Translations under genes and position numbers: made by a program
Shown here: piece by piece, positions 54,595 to 63,998 of the stretch
Layout: every line of letters begins with the position of its first letter
Position numbering within the stretch: position 1 is the first letter of the stretch
Notes under the pieces: generated by a model
The model's input: only the letters and a program-made list of their open reading frames with translations
Database searches by the model: none
Told to the model about the DNA's origin: nothing
Origin: Spirochaetota bacterium
GTDB lineage: Bacteria; Spirochaetota; Brevinematia; Brevinematales; Brevinemataceae
Assembly (NCBI GenBank): GCA_030154445.1
Contig: JAGUQW010000011.1
Coordinates: 1-64,000 of the forward strand
Direction of reading: 5' to 3'
Length of the DNA: 64,000 nt

Positions 54595-55023
54595 CTATTT
54601 AACAATCATTAGTTTAAAATCTTTTTTAGCACTATCAAATTGAATTTGCTGAGATATTTTTAATGTTTTTAAATCTTTTAAATGTTGATTGATAGAAAAA
54701 TGCTCTAGCCATTTTTTTACAGAGATTGTTTGATGTAAATGTATTTTATTTGTACTTTGGTTTTCTATCTCAGTAGTTGTTTTAGCGATTTCTTGTTTTA
54801 ATACTTTGATTCTATCAATATTTGTACATCTTGATAATTCTTCCATATATATAGTCAATCCAGTATTCATAGAATTCGGAGAACCTATACCAAGTTTTTT
54901 ATTTACAGCTATTTGCTTGTACTCTCTTATTACTCCTGGTGTAGCAAGTAAAAGCAATAATACACAGCCTATAATAATACTTACAAATATTATTACAATA
55001 GAAAAGTTGATTTGATCTATCAT
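54595..55023 (-). CDS. Small membrane-anchored protein, unknown
   Basis: 142 residues. One N-terminal helix (about 8-30), then a helical soluble part without known motifs (IYMEELSRCTNIDRIKVLKQEIAKTTTEI). GAGG lies before the ATG. It follows the SurA-like gene by 27 bases and is probably its operon partner. No family recognised. Confidence 0.6.
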   Translation of the reverse strand: MIDQINFSIVIIFVSIIIGCVLLLLLATPGVIREYKQIAVNKKLGIGSPNSMNTGLTIYMEELSRCTNIDRIKVLKQEIAKTTTEIENQSTNKIHLHQTISVKKWLEHFSINQHLKDLKTLKISQQIQFDSAKKDFKLMIVK

Positions 55024-55050
55024 AATTACCTCATGATTTTTTTAATTCAA

Positions 55051-55929
55051 TTATATTAATTTTTTTAATAACTCTGGATTATGGTATACAATATCACATT
55101 TTTCGATAGCTTCAATAGTCAAATCATCCAACAAATTTTTGTATTGTTGAAATTTTAAATACTCTACTAATCCTGGTAAAGATTTTTCTAAAGTTAATAC
55201 TTCACCTGTATACTTTCGTAGAAGCTTTATAAGTACAATAGTATCATCTTCAGCAGGAATAGTTCCAATTTTATTTTCTTCAAGATCAGCTAACATTTCT
55301 TGGAGAGATTCTGGTAATTTATGTTTTGGGATTTCTTCATTAACACTAATGGGTAAAGCATATTTTTCTGCTTCTTTAACAATAGATGCTGTATCATTTT
55401 GAGATACAATAGTTACTGCTAATTTCAAACGATCAGTATTAGGAACTTCTATTTCTATAAAAGTATAAGAATCAGGGATTTTCATAGATTCTTGATTCTG
55501 ATAATAAAATTCTTCAGCACTATCATCGTTAGGATCATCAAAATGTTGCAGATGAGATTTAATTAATCGATCAACCATCATATCAAAATAAAAAGTCTCT
55601 CTGATATTACTATTAGTAATACCTAAATCATCAAGAGATAACTCCCATTCAATTTCATCTTCATAGGCTGATCGTAATTTATAAATAGTATCGGATATTT
55701 CCTCATCTTCTACAGTAATTCCTTCAAATTTTGCTAAAGAAACTAAAGAATGCATATCAATTAGTTTTTGTAAAGCTTCAGCATTGAGAAAAGAATTGTT
55801 ATTATCGTTAGGATCTTGAGCAAAATTAGGTTTTTCTGGTTGTTCTGATAAGATTCTTTTTCTACAGTTTAATATTGCTTCTCCTAATATTTGCTGATTA
55901 TTGACTGTAGCAAAGAGTGTTTCTTTCAT
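55051..55929 (-). CDS. SurA/PpiC-like chaperone domain protein without signal peptide
   Basis: 292 residues. The N-terminal half has the SurA_N-type helical pattern (ATVNNQQILGEAIL; LQKLIDMHSLVSLAKFEGITVEDEEISDTI). A parvulin-like module follows, with FYYQNQESMKIPDSYTFIEIEV and a segment ending KIGTIPAEDDTIVLIKLLRKY. It lacks a signal peptide, so it is cytoplasmic, and the parvulin active-site residues are not evident. A folding helper is a reasonable guess. It diverges from the 56038 operon through a shared palindromic promoter region. Confidence 0.65.
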   Translation of the reverse strand: MKETLFATVNNQQILGEAILNCRKRILSEQPEKPNFAQDPNDNNNSFLNAEALQKLIDMHSLVSLAKFEGITVEDEEISDTIYKLRSAYEDEIEWELSLDDLGITNSNIRETFYFDMMVDRLIKSHLQHFDDPNDDSAEEFYYQNQESMKIPDSYTFIEIEVPNTDRLKLAVTIVSQNDTASIVKEAEKYALPISVNEEIPKHKLPESLQEMLADLEENKIGTIPAEDDTIVLIKLLRKYTGEVLTLEKSLPGLVEYLKFQQYKNLLDDLTIEAIEKCDIVYHNPELLKKLI

Positions 55930-55953
55930 TTGAATTCCTTAATGAGGCATGTT

Positions 55954-56019
55954 TTGGATTTTTTTTCATATTTATAGTATAATATCTTCTATTATACTAT
56001 AAAAGTTACTATATTTCAA
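55954..56019. promoter_or_regulatory. Divergent promoters sharing a 13-base inverted repeat
   Basis: Plus strand: TTGGAT (55954-55959), 18-base spacer, TATAAT (55978-55983). Minus strand: TTGAAA (56014-56019), 17-base spacer, TATAAT (55991-55996). TTATAGTATAATA (55972-55984) and TATTATACTATAA (55990-56002) are perfect inverted arms around TCTTC, and each arm contains one -10 box. One dimeric regulator here could control both transcription units. Confidence 0.65.
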
Positions 56020-56037
56020 GTAATTTAGGAGGGTATT

Positions 56038-56916
56038 TTGTTCTCATTATCATCTATTATAAGAATTTATGTTGTTTTTTCTATTGTCGTGATGGTTACT
56101 TTTTTTGTGATGTTGACTAGTGTAGATGTTTTATTAGAACCTATTTGGACAATGGTATCAGTAGAAACAGAAAATATCTATAGACATTTGTATATAACAG
56201 TAATTATTTTATCGTTAATAGCTATTGTAACCGGAGTTCTTATTTCTATTTTTGTTTTTGATAGAGGCATTAATAAATACCAAGATTTTTTACGTCGTTT
56301 TGATAATATAGAACAGTATTCTACTATCCGCCCTTCTATTTTACGATTTCCTGAGCAAGATGAATTTGGTAATTTGGGAGAATTATTTAATAATTTTCTT
56401 GTAAAAATTGACCATTATGATCAGTTGAAAACAGTTATTGCAAAAATGGAACATGAAAAATTTAAAACGGTTGCACAATTATCACCTTACCCTACTTTAT
56501 TAATTCAGACTGATACTAATGAGCCTTATATATCATGGTATAATCAAAGTTTTAGAGACTTATTCTTGAAAAAAAGTGTTTTTATTGATCATAATGGTCA
56601 AACAAAAACACAATATTTTTTATTAGAGGATACGCCTATTGTTTATTTTACATTAAAAGATGAAGAAAATAGTCCTTTTCTTTCTGAACAGCAAATAAAG
56701 CAATTACACAACAATAAAATCTTATGGGAAAAAAAAGATTCTTTAGAAAATGTTATTTTTAGTGATTTAACAAATAGTAAAAAATATAAATTTGAAAATA
56801 TATATTGTATCCCTATAAATAATGAATTAGAAAAAGTGATGTCTCAGATGTTATATATATATATAAATCCTAGTATTGTAGAAAAAGAGAAAAAAACAGT
56901 ATTTATTGATGGTTAA
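56038..56916 (+). CDS. Two-helix membrane protein with HAMP- and PAS-like regions
   Basis: 292 residues. Two helices (about 8-30 and 50-73) flank a short periplasmic loop. A HAMP-like linker follows (FDRGINKYQDFLRRFDNIEQY, DEFGNLGELFNNFLVKI), then a PAS-like part (LSPYPTLLIQTDTNEPYISWYNQSFRDLF). No kinase or methyl-accepting domain follows, so it looks like a truncated sensor or adaptor. The start is a TTG with AGGAGGG five bases upstream, the best ribosome site in the area. First gene of the operon running to 61931. Confidence 0.65.
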   Translation: MFSLSSIIRIYVVFSIVVMVTFFVMLTSVDVLLEPIWTMVSVETENIYRHLYITVIILSLIAIVTGVLISIFVFDRGINKYQDFLRRFDNIEQYSTIRPSILRFPEQDEFGNLGELFNNFLVKIDHYDQLKTVIAKMEHEKFKTVAQLSPYPTLLIQTDTNEPYISWYNQSFRDLFLKKSVFIDHNGQTKTQYFLLEDTPIVYFTLKDEENSPFLSEQQIKQLHNNKILWEKKDSLENVIFSDLTNSKKYKFENIYCIPINNELEKVMSQMLYIYINPSIVEKEKKTVFIDG

Positions 56917-56951
56917 TGCTCAATAATTTAGTATAGTTTTGGAGGGTTATG

Positions 56952-59498
56952 ATGACGCTAAAAGTTCAAAAAAGATTGTTATTAATATTGTTAGGGATTA
57001 CAGCTTTGGTAGCAACCATTGTATTCTCTGCAAATTTAATACTACAAATTATGTGGCTTTCTTCTCAGGATGTGGTACAATCCATTATCAAATTATTATT
57101 AGTAAGATGGATATCTATACCTATATTTGCTACACTTATGACATTAATTAGTTTTGTTCATTTAATTTCAGCTTCTAAAAAAGAACGAGCTAATAAAAAA
57201 TTCTTAATATTCAAAACTTTTGCAATTTTTTTATTTTCTATTGTTTGTGAATCTTATTTACAAATATCACAAGCTTTATTGAATGTTATTTTGAGCGGAT
57301 TAACAGGGGATATAGATCCCTTAACAAAATTAGATACATCTGTATTTCTTTTTGGAATGCCACTATTACAAAAAATGTCATTATTTATTATTTTATATAA
57401 TCTTTTACTTTTGTCTTTTAGAACAGTTTTCTTTGATAAAAAAATTCCCCTTCATCTATTTGATAAATTACTACTGATCAAAACAATTTTTTTCTTAAGT
57501 GTTCTATTATCACTTCTAAAATTCACTAATATTCACGCTTCTATAGCAGATTATATAGGATATATGGATATTTTTGGATATTTTATCCCTTTTATAATAT
57601 CATTACTATTAATTTTTTTCTTTTGTATAAAAATAATAATGTTTCATTTCAAAAAAGATAGATCTATGGTTATCACTTCTGGTATTTTAGTGTTTATTTT
57701 ATTAATTTTGAATATTATTTGGCCTATTTATTTAGACAAATTTATCTATACCCCGAATCAAAGTTCTTTACAAGAAAAATTTGCAGGTATTCATGCTGAA
57801 AGCACAAGAAAATCTTTTATGTTAGATAAAATTATCCGTGGAGATAATTATGTTATATCAGAACAAGAAGTTTCAAATGTACTTGCTAAAAACTTTTGGC
57901 AAGATGCCACTCATTTTTTAAAAGTAGTACAAAGAAATCAAGAAGTTCTTCCTATTTTTACTATTCATTCTGTAACACCTCTTTTACTTTCTAACAAACA
58001 GGGCAATTTTTCCCCTTATTTAATTGCTAGTAGGGAAAGTACTGAAGATCCTAAGGAATTATGGGATATCAAGCATTTTAGAAATATTTTTGGTTATGGT
58101 GCTATTATAGGTGCTGTCAATAAATTTAATAAAGAAGGTGAATCTCAGTTGATTCTTAAAGATTTAGAATTAAACAATACAGATACAAATATAAATATTG
58201 AAATAACTAATCCACAAATTTTCTTTAGTGAAAAATACAATGATTATATTTTTATAAATACAAAAATGCTTTTACCAAATTTCAAAAATAATAGTATATC
58301 TCTTGAAATACAAAATTTTACAGGATTGAGAAGTATTCCTATAAATATTTTTACAAAAATTTTATTAACTATTATTTATAGAGATAGTAGATTCTTATTG
58401 ACAGATTATTTTAATAAGGATACACAATTTATCTTCAGAAGAAAACCGACAGAAATAGTACAGAATATTTTACCTAATTTTCATTATTCTACTCCAAGAC
58501 TAATCTTATACAATAAAGAATTGTGGTGGGAATTAGATGCCTATAGTGTATCAGATTTTATTTATACATCTAAAATGATAACTACGCCTTGGGGCAAATA
58601 TAATTGGGTTCGATCTCCTATGAAAGCTTTTGTCTCAGCATATTCTGGAGAGGTTATTTTTGATATTCAGGATAATACCGACCCTTTTATTAAAATTACG
58701 AAAAAATTATACCCAAAATTATTTGAGAAAAAAATGGCATTAGGTTCTGAGAAGTATTTATATCCTATGGATTTATTTAATATTCAAAGCCAATTGTTAG
58801 AAATATATCATGATACTAATACTGCCAGTTTTTATTCAGGATTTAATAAAAGGGAAATCGCACACGAAGGGAATCAAGAGATTGGAAAATTTGTTAAAAA
58901 TAGAATGATCTTGAATAAAAATATACTTGCAATGCAACAAACATATACTCCTAAAGGTAAGAATATTTTTTCAGCACAAATGATTGCTTATATTGATCAT
59001 AACAAACAAAAAAAGATCTATCTGTATGAAGCTCCAGCGAGTTTAGGGATACCAGGATTAGCACAAGCTATATCTTTTTTGAATCAAGATCCAGATTTTT
59101 CTCGTATGTCTACTTTATGGGGACAAATTGGTTCAAAACTATCCAGTGCAGATACTATTTTTTACCCTATGAAAGATAGGGGAATATATGCAAGTACAAT
59201 ATTTTTAGAATCAGAAACTATTAGTACACCATTAGCAGCTCAATTTATCGTTATTGACGGTACAACAGTCAGTCTTGGTAGAACAGTAGATGAATTAATG
59301 TATAATGTATTAAAAATTCTAGAAAATCAAGATCAGATGACTTTTTCAGAAGAACAAAAATTAAGAGCTATTTTACAGGAAGTGTATCAATATTATCTTG
59401 ATGCAGAGAAGGCTAGAATGGATAATAATACTCAAGAATATCAAAAAAATGTCGATAACATAGGAGTTATATTGCAAAATATCAAAGGTGTTTTGTAA
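56952..59498 (+). CDS. UPF0182 (COG1615) membrane protein
   Basis: 848 residues from the second of two adjacent ATGs, which is better spaced from GGAGGG. Seven or so helices in the first 260 residues are followed by a large extracytoplasmic domain. That domain has the family hallmark YNWVRSPMKAFVSAYSGEVIF, then DIQDNTDPFIKI and LYPKLFEKK. The family is widespread in actinobacteria, cyanobacteria and some others, and its function is not established. It lies 35 bases after the sensor-like gene. Confidence 0.85.
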   Translation: MTLKVQKRLLLILLGITALVATIVFSANLILQIMWLSSQDVVQSIIKLLLVRWISIPIFATLMTLISFVHLISASKKERANKKFLIFKTFAIFLFSIVCESYLQISQALLNVILSGLTGDIDPLTKLDTSVFLFGMPLLQKMSLFIILYNLLLLSFRTVFFDKKIPLHLFDKLLLIKTIFFLSVLLSLLKFTNIHASIADYIGYMDIFGYFIPFIISLLLIFFFCIKIIMFHFKKDRSMVITSGILVFILLILNIIWPIYLDKFIYTPNQSSLQEKFAGIHAESTRKSFMLDKIIRGDNYVISEQEVSNVLAKNFWQDATHFLKVVQRNQEVLPIFTIHSVTPLLLSNKQGNFSPYLIASRESTEDPKELWDIKHFRNIFGYGAIIGAVNKFNKEGESQLILKDLELNNTDTNINIEITNPQIFFSEKYNDYIFINTKMLLPNFKNNSISLEIQNFTGLRSIPINIFTKILLTIIYRDSRFLLTDYFNKDTQFIFRRKPTEIVQNILPNFHYSTPRLILYNKELWWELDAYSVSDFIYTSKMITTPWGKYNWVRSPMKAFVSAYSGEVIFDIQDNTDPFIKITKKLYPKLFEKKMALGSEKYLYPMDLFNIQSQLLEIYHDTNTASFYSGFNKREIAHEGNQEIGKFVKNRMILNKNILAMQQTYTPKGKNIFSAQMIAYIDHNKQKKIYLYEAPASLGIPGLAQAISFLNQDPDFSRMSTLWGQIGSKLSSADTIFYPMKDRGIYASTIFLESETISTPLAAQFIVIDGTTVSLGRTVDELMYNVLKILENQDQMTFSEEQKLRAILQEVYQYYLDAEKARMDNNTQEYQKNVDNIGVILQNIKGVL

Positions 59499-59525
59499 TA
59501 AATCTATGATATCAAGGATATTGTT

Positions 59526-60005
59526 ATGGAAAAATCTGAAAGAGTTATGTTAATTCGTAGAGGTAATGAACTTTTTAATAATAAAGATTATAAAAATTCT
59601 TTAAAGATTTACTTAGCAATAGATTACCAAGATGGAATTGCTCGTATTGCTAGTGTAATGGAACATGAAAAAAAAGATAGGATTACAGCGTTAAAATTAT
59701 ATAAAAGAGCAAAGCATTATAGTAATGTAGAAAAATTAGCTTATCAGATGGCTCAAGCTATTCGTTTGATGATTAAAGAAGATAAAGAAAATGAAGCTTT
59801 AGTGAAAGGTGAAAATTATAATACTGGTTACAAAATATCAGGTCAAGCGCCCACTATGCTTCCTCATGAAGCGTTAATTAGAGCAAAAGCAGCGCTAGGT
59901 ATTAAGCCAGAAAAAATACACTTTTCTGAAAGTGATAAAGATATTGTGCCCTGGCGTCCTATTATCTTATCCAAAAAAGAATTAGATGATTTTAAATCAA
60001 AATAG
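59526..60005 (+). CDS. Small TPR-like cytoplasmic protein
   Basis: 159 residues, no signal. Two or three TPR-like helix pairs cover the first 100 residues (GNELFNNKDYKNSLKIYLAIDY, ITALKLYKRAKHYSNVEKLA). An ordered tail contains a PTMLPHEALIRAKAALGIKPEK segment. Middle gene of the UPF0182-CHAT operon, 7 bases before the secreted protein gene. The function is unknown; a docking role for its neighbours is an inference. Confidence 0.65.
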   Translation: MEKSERVMLIRRGNELFNNKDYKNSLKIYLAIDYQDGIARIASVMEHEKKDRITALKLYKRAKHYSNVEKLAYQMAQAIRLMIKEDKENEALVKGENYNTGYKISGQAPTMLPHEALIRAKAALGIKPEKIHFSESDKDIVPWRPIILSKKELDDFKSK

Positions 60006-60012
60006 GAATACT

Positions 60013-60921
60013 ATGAAAAATAATTATAAATGTTTATTATTAATAATATATATGTTTTGTTTGTCTCCATCTATGTTTTATAGTCAATTGAAACCAGGAA
60101 CTTTTATAGAATATTCTAATGAAGAAACATCTCTGGATATGATAGAATTATATTCAGAGTACCATTCTATTATAAATTGGACACAAGGTACTATTGTAAC
60201 AGAATATAGTATTCCTATTACTTATAATGATCTTAATATTGGGCGTAATATAGGAAATCTTTTAGAACGATTAAAGGAAAAAATTATACAATTCACTATA
60301 GGGGCTGTAATACAAATAAGAGTATCTTCTATTTTTTCTTTTAATGATTTCTTTCAAAATAATGAAACGATCAGATTTAAAGTGTTATCTATTTTATATA
60401 GTCTTCCTATTGAAAATAGTGTTGTCAAAAACTCGACAATGTTTGGAAAAGTTACGGTACCATTATTTGGCTCTAATAGTTTAACAGAATCTTTGTATCA
60501 AAATATTCTTTATAAAGAAGTTACTAACTATCTTACCAAAGAAACAACAAGTTCTCAATACTATGATACATTAATTATTGATATGATCATGTTTCCTCAA
60601 TTCAAACCGTCGCTGATGCCTAAGATTTTGGATCATACAGGAGAGGTAGTCTATAGTATAGAAACTATTGAACCAGATGTTCTTTACAATCAAGGTCCTA
60701 TACAATTTGTTACTTCTATTACCGAGGCGTTAAAGCATTCTATGAGAGGAAGTAGAATAGCGTATATTCTTCCAAAAGCTGTTGCTGGTAATACATCTTC
60801 TGAAATTATTTTGTTTGAAGAAGATGTACTCAAAATTTTTGGACAACAACGCACTCTCGATCAATTGAAAAAGGGCAAAGTAATTTTAATCATTCCTAAA
60901 GAGGCAAATGTTATAAAATAA
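60013..60921 (+). CDS. Secreted protein coupled to the CHAT gene
   Basis: 302 residues from the ATG at 60013 (AGGAATACT upstream); an in-frame upstream codon at 59986 would overlap the previous gene. A signal peptide ends near MFYSQ. The mature part is strand-rich and ends with RGSRIAYILPKAVAG and KKGKVILIIPKEANVIK. No known family. Its stop overlaps the start of the CHAT gene (TAATG), so the two products are made in fixed ratio. Confidence 0.65.
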   Translation: MKNNYKCLLLIIYMFCLSPSMFYSQLKPGTFIEYSNEETSLDMIELYSEYHSIINWTQGTIVTEYSIPITYNDLNIGRNIGNLLERLKEKIIQFTIGAVIQIRVSSIFSFNDFFQNNETIRFKVLSILYSLPIENSVVKNSTMFGKVTVPLFGSNSLTESLYQNILYKEVTNYLTKETTSSQYYDTLIIDMIMFPQFKPSLMPKILDHTGEVVYSIETIEPDVLYNQGPIQFVTSITEALKHSMRGSRIAYILPKAVAGNTSSEIILFEEDVLKIFGQQRTLDQLKKGKVILIIPKEANVIK

Positions 60922-61931
60922 TGAATAATTTATTAAAATATGATACCCAACATGTTCGCGTTTTCAATCGTGACAATCAGTTTATGAAATTTTCTCATTA
61001 TGAAGATAAATTATTGGTAATAGCAGACTCTCTTTTCGCTCAATCTTCTACTTTGAAAGTATCCGATAAACAAATACAACAATGCCATGATTTGATAGAT
61101 AGCTTAGAAAACAATCATTATTATATGGTTATAAATTATGATAATACTCATCTATCTTTTACAATATCTTATGAAAAAAATCATTATGAATATGTTCTCA
61201 CACAAAAACAACTTATTTATTGGCAAGAACTTTTTCAAGAAAGCACCCAAAGTTTTACTATAGCTGATAATTTTGATTTACCGCATTATGGTAAAAAAAT
61301 TATGATTCTATTTTTCAAAGAATTACAAATCCCTATCCCTACTTCTCTAACTGTTCTAAAAATTTATTATTCTAATCAATTTTTCTTTATCCCTTTTGAG
61401 TTTATTTATAGTATTTTTATAGTTAAACATTATATTATTTCTGCTATAAAAATTCAATCATCTAGGATTCATAGTGCTTCTATTATGTATGATCCTGAAT
61501 TAGAATTATCTAAAGATGAGTCATTGAATACTTTGAAATTATTAGAAAAGCGTTCTTATATTTTAGATTATAAAACTCCAGATATTATTCTGGTTTCTGC
61601 ACATGGGGGCGTTGATCAATATAAATCATATTTGTTAAATGATGTCTTAGAATCATTATTAGAACAAAAGTCATCTAAAATCATTATTTTTAACAGTTGT
61701 CTTTTAGCACAATGTACACAAGGTCTTATTCAAAAATTTTTAGATAAAGGTTGTGTGGTTATAGCATCTCCATTTTATACCTTATGTCAAAAAACTATCT
61801 TTGGCCCTTTATTACGATTTTCAAACAATTCTTCTGGAGATAGTGTTTGGATGTCATTGATTTTGTTGAAAATTTTTTATCCTAGAATATATAGGTATTT
61901 TCGTATTTATATTCCTTATAAAAAACATTAA
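60921..61931 (+). CDS. CHAT-domain caspase-like protein
   Basis: 336 residues, cytoplasmic. The C-terminal half shows the CHAT pattern: LKIYYSNQFFFIPFEFIY (the usual lPFe step), then the predicted catalytic His228 in ILVSAHGG and Cys260 in IIIFNSCLLAQ. KFLDKGCVVIASPFYTL follows, the segment after the Cys in this family. The His-Cys spacing (32 residues) is shorter than in most CHAT proteases because the intervening loop is reduced. The first 120 residues are unassigned. CHAT proteases are activated in immunity-like systems such as those with gasdermins or type III-E CRISPR. None of these partners is present, so the substrate is unknown. Confidence 0.7.
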   Translation: MNNLLKYDTQHVRVFNRDNQFMKFSHYEDKLLVIADSLFAQSSTLKVSDKQIQQCHDLIDSLENNHYYMVINYDNTHLSFTISYEKNHYEYVLTQKQLIYWQELFQESTQSFTIADNFDLPHYGKKIMILFFKELQIPIPTSLTVLKIYYSNQFFFIPFEFIYSIFIVKHYIISAIKIQSSRIHSASIMYDPELELSKDESLNTLKLLEKRSYILDYKTPDIILVSAHGGVDQYKSYLLNDVLESLLEQKSSKIIIFNSCLLAQCTQGLIQKFLDKGCVVIASPFYTLCQKTIFGPLLRFSNNSSGDSVWMSLILLKIFYPRIYRYFRIYIPYKKH

Positions 61932-61937
61932 TAATCA

Positions 61938-61970
61938 CAAAAATCTCCTATAACAGGAGCTTTTTTTTTG
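61938..61970. terminator. Terminator between the CHAT operon and aspS
   Basis: CTCCT pairs with AGGAG, flanked by A and T runs on both strands and partly extended (AAAT/CTTT mismatch). Short but well placed between convergent genes. Confidence 0.7.
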
Positions 61971-61984
61971 TTTTTGTATAGTAA

Positions 61985-63781
61985 TTATCTATTAACTTTG
62001 ACTTCTATATTTTTGATACTTAGATCCAAGAGTTGTTGAGGATCTACACTAGAAGGTGCATCCATTAACATACAAGTAGCTTTTTGTGTTTTAGGAAAAG
62101 CAATGACATCTCTGATAGAATCCAATTGCTGAAAAATCATGACCATTCTGTCTAATCCTAAGGCAATACCGCCATGAGGTGGTGCGCCATTAGCGAGAGC
62201 TTCCAAGAGAAATCCAAATTTTTCATTAGCTTCTTCTGTAGAAATATTAAGTAGTTCAAATATTTTACTTTGCATATCACTAGTTGCAATACGAATAGAT
62301 CCACCACCAAGCTCTGTTCCATTACAAATAACATCATAAGCATTTGCGCGAACAGATTTGGTATCTGTCATTAATTTGTCTATATCATCGGCATGAGGAG
62401 AGGTGAATGGGTGGTGTACAGAAGACCATCTATTGTTTTCCACATCTTTTTCAAATAGTGGAAAGTCAACAACCCATAAGAAGGAGAATTGATCTTTTGG
62501 TCTAAGATTAAAACGATCACCAACTTCTAAACGAAGATTTCCAATAGAATCATATACAACACTATCATTATTATCTGCAATAAATAACAAAGCATACCCA
62601 TTGTGAGCTTCTGTTTTTTTGATAAGTTCTGCTTGAATTTCTGGAGAGAAGTATTTTACAATATTAGATTCTAAGACATCTTCTTTGACACGCATCCAAG
62701 CCATACCTTTAGCACCATAATTACCCACAAATGTAATTAATTCATCGAGATCTTTACGAGAAAGTTTTTCACCATTAGGTACAGGAAGACATTTTACCAT
62801 TCCGCCTTTAGCTGTTACATTAGTAAAAACAGAAAATTCAGAGTTTTTGACAATATCACTAACATCCACAACTTCCATACCAAAACGCATATCAGGTCTA
62901 TCGACGCCGTATTTGTTCATAGCATCTTTATAAGTCATTCTTAAAAAAGGAGTTTTGATTTCTTGGTGATAAACTGTTTTCATCATTTTACTAAGCATAT
63001 TTTCAATCAGTGTTTGAATATCTTCAGCTGTCATAAAAGATGTCTCGATATCTAATTGAGTGAATTCCGGCTGTCTATCAGCACGAAGATCTTCATCACG
63101 GAAACAACGAGCGATTTGGTAATAACGCTCAATTCCACCTATCATTAATAATTGTTTAAAAATTTGTGGTGATTGAGGTAGTGCAAAATAAGATCCTTTG
63201 TGTACACGAGATGGTACTAAAAAATCTCTAGCTCCTTCTGGAGTAGATTTGGTAAGGATAGGGGTTTCAACTTCAAGAAATCCATTTTCTTGCATACTAG
63301 AACGAATACTATTAGTAATTTCAGATCTTTTGAGAAGATTATCATACATAAATGGAGAACGAATATCTATATAACGATATTTGAGGCGCGCTTCTTCATT
63401 GATTTTCTCACCAGTAGTAACATCAAAAGGAGGAGTTTTGGATCTATTAAAGATAAATAACTCTGTACAACATAATTCATATTTGCCTGTAGGAATACGA
63501 GGGTTTTCTAATCCTTCAGCTCTTTTACGAAGAACACCTTTAGCACCAATGACATCTTCACGACGCAGTGTTTTGGAAAGTTCATGAGCTTTTGCAGCAT
63601 CAGTAGGGTCAAAAACGAGTTGGATAATACCACTTCTATCGCGTAAATCTATAAAAACAAGATCTCCATGATCACGGTAATTATTGACCCATCCATTGAC
63701 GACGATAACTTGGTCAAGATATTTATCTTCTGTGATTTCTCCACAGAATTGAGTTCTTTTTTTATCTGGTGATAAAAGCAT
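61985..63781 (-). CDS. aspS: Aspartyl-tRNA synthetase, bacterial type
   Basis: 598 residues, full length. N-terminal OB-fold anticodon-binding domain (VVNGWVNNYRDHGDLVFIDLRDRSG), class II motif 1, motif 2 (YYQIARCFRDEDLRADRQPEFTQ, the diagnostic aspartyl form split here by position), the bacterial GAD insertion domain, and motif 3 (GGIALGLDRMVM). Whether it also charges Asn cannot be told without gatCAB. AGGAG precedes the ATG. Confidence 0.97.
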   Translation of the reverse strand: MLLSPDKKRTQFCGEITEDKYLDQVIVVNGWVNNYRDHGDLVFIDLRDRSGIIQLVFDPTDAAKAHELSKTLRREDVIGAKGVLRKRAEGLENPRIPTGKYELCCTELFIFNRSKTPPFDVTTGEKINEEARLKYRYIDIRSPFMYDNLLKRSEITNSIRSSMQENGFLEVETPILTKSTPEGARDFLVPSRVHKGSYFALPQSPQIFKQLLMIGGIERYYQIARCFRDEDLRADRQPEFTQLDIETSFMTAEDIQTLIENMLSKMMKTVYHQEIKTPFLRMTYKDAMNKYGVDRPDMRFGMEVVDVSDIVKNSEFSVFTNVTAKGGMVKCLPVPNGEKLSRKDLDELITFVGNYGAKGMAWMRVKEDVLESNIVKYFSPEIQAELIKKTEAHNGYALLFIADNNDSVVYDSIGNLRLEVGDRFNLRPKDQFSFLWVVDFPLFEKDVENNRWSSVHHPFTSPHADDIDKLMTDTKSVRANAYDVICNGTELGGGSIRIATSDMQSKIFELLNISTEEANEKFGFLLEALANGAPPHGGIALGLDRMVMIFQQLDSIRDVIAFPKTQKATCMLMDAPSSVDPQQLLDLSIKNIEVKVNR

Positions 63782-63817
63782 GGGGCTCTCCTAAAAAACT
63801 GATGATTTACAAATAAT

Positions 63818-63846
63818 ATTATAAATTATTTTCATTTTTTTTGCAA
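63818..63846 (-). promoter_or_regulatory. aspS promoter
   Basis: On the minus strand TTGCAA (63841-63846), a 17-base spacer and TATAAT (63818-63823). No T-box leader is visible. Confidence 0.65.
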
Positions 63847-63866
63847 TTAAGAATATAAGCTAAATC

Positions 63867-63893
63867 AAAAAAATCCCCCAAATTAATGGAGGA
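63867..63893 (-). terminator. Minus-strand terminator of a gene entering from the right edge
   Basis: On the minus strand TCCTCCA pairs with TGGGGGA (one G-T pair) around TTAATT, followed by seven T residues. It fits the end of the partial gene at 63927 and precedes the aspS promoter. Confidence 0.65.
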
Positions 63894-63926
63894 GAATATA
63901 GATTAATTACTTAGAGAATCGCTTAA

Positions 63927-63998
63927 TTACCCTTTGAAAATATTTAGATGATGATAAATAAAATATTGTTCACGTAAATCAAAATGATTAATATTAGG
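63927..63998 (-). CDS. Possible C-terminal end of a truncated minus-strand gene
   Basis: A 23-codon open stretch on the minus strand from the window edge to a TAA (63927-63929) reads PNINHFDLREQYFIYHHL and ends IFKG. It is too short to identify. The terminator 35 bases downstream makes a real gene end plausible. Confidence 0.35.
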   Translation of the reverse strand, partial: PNINHFDLREQYFIYHHLNIFKG

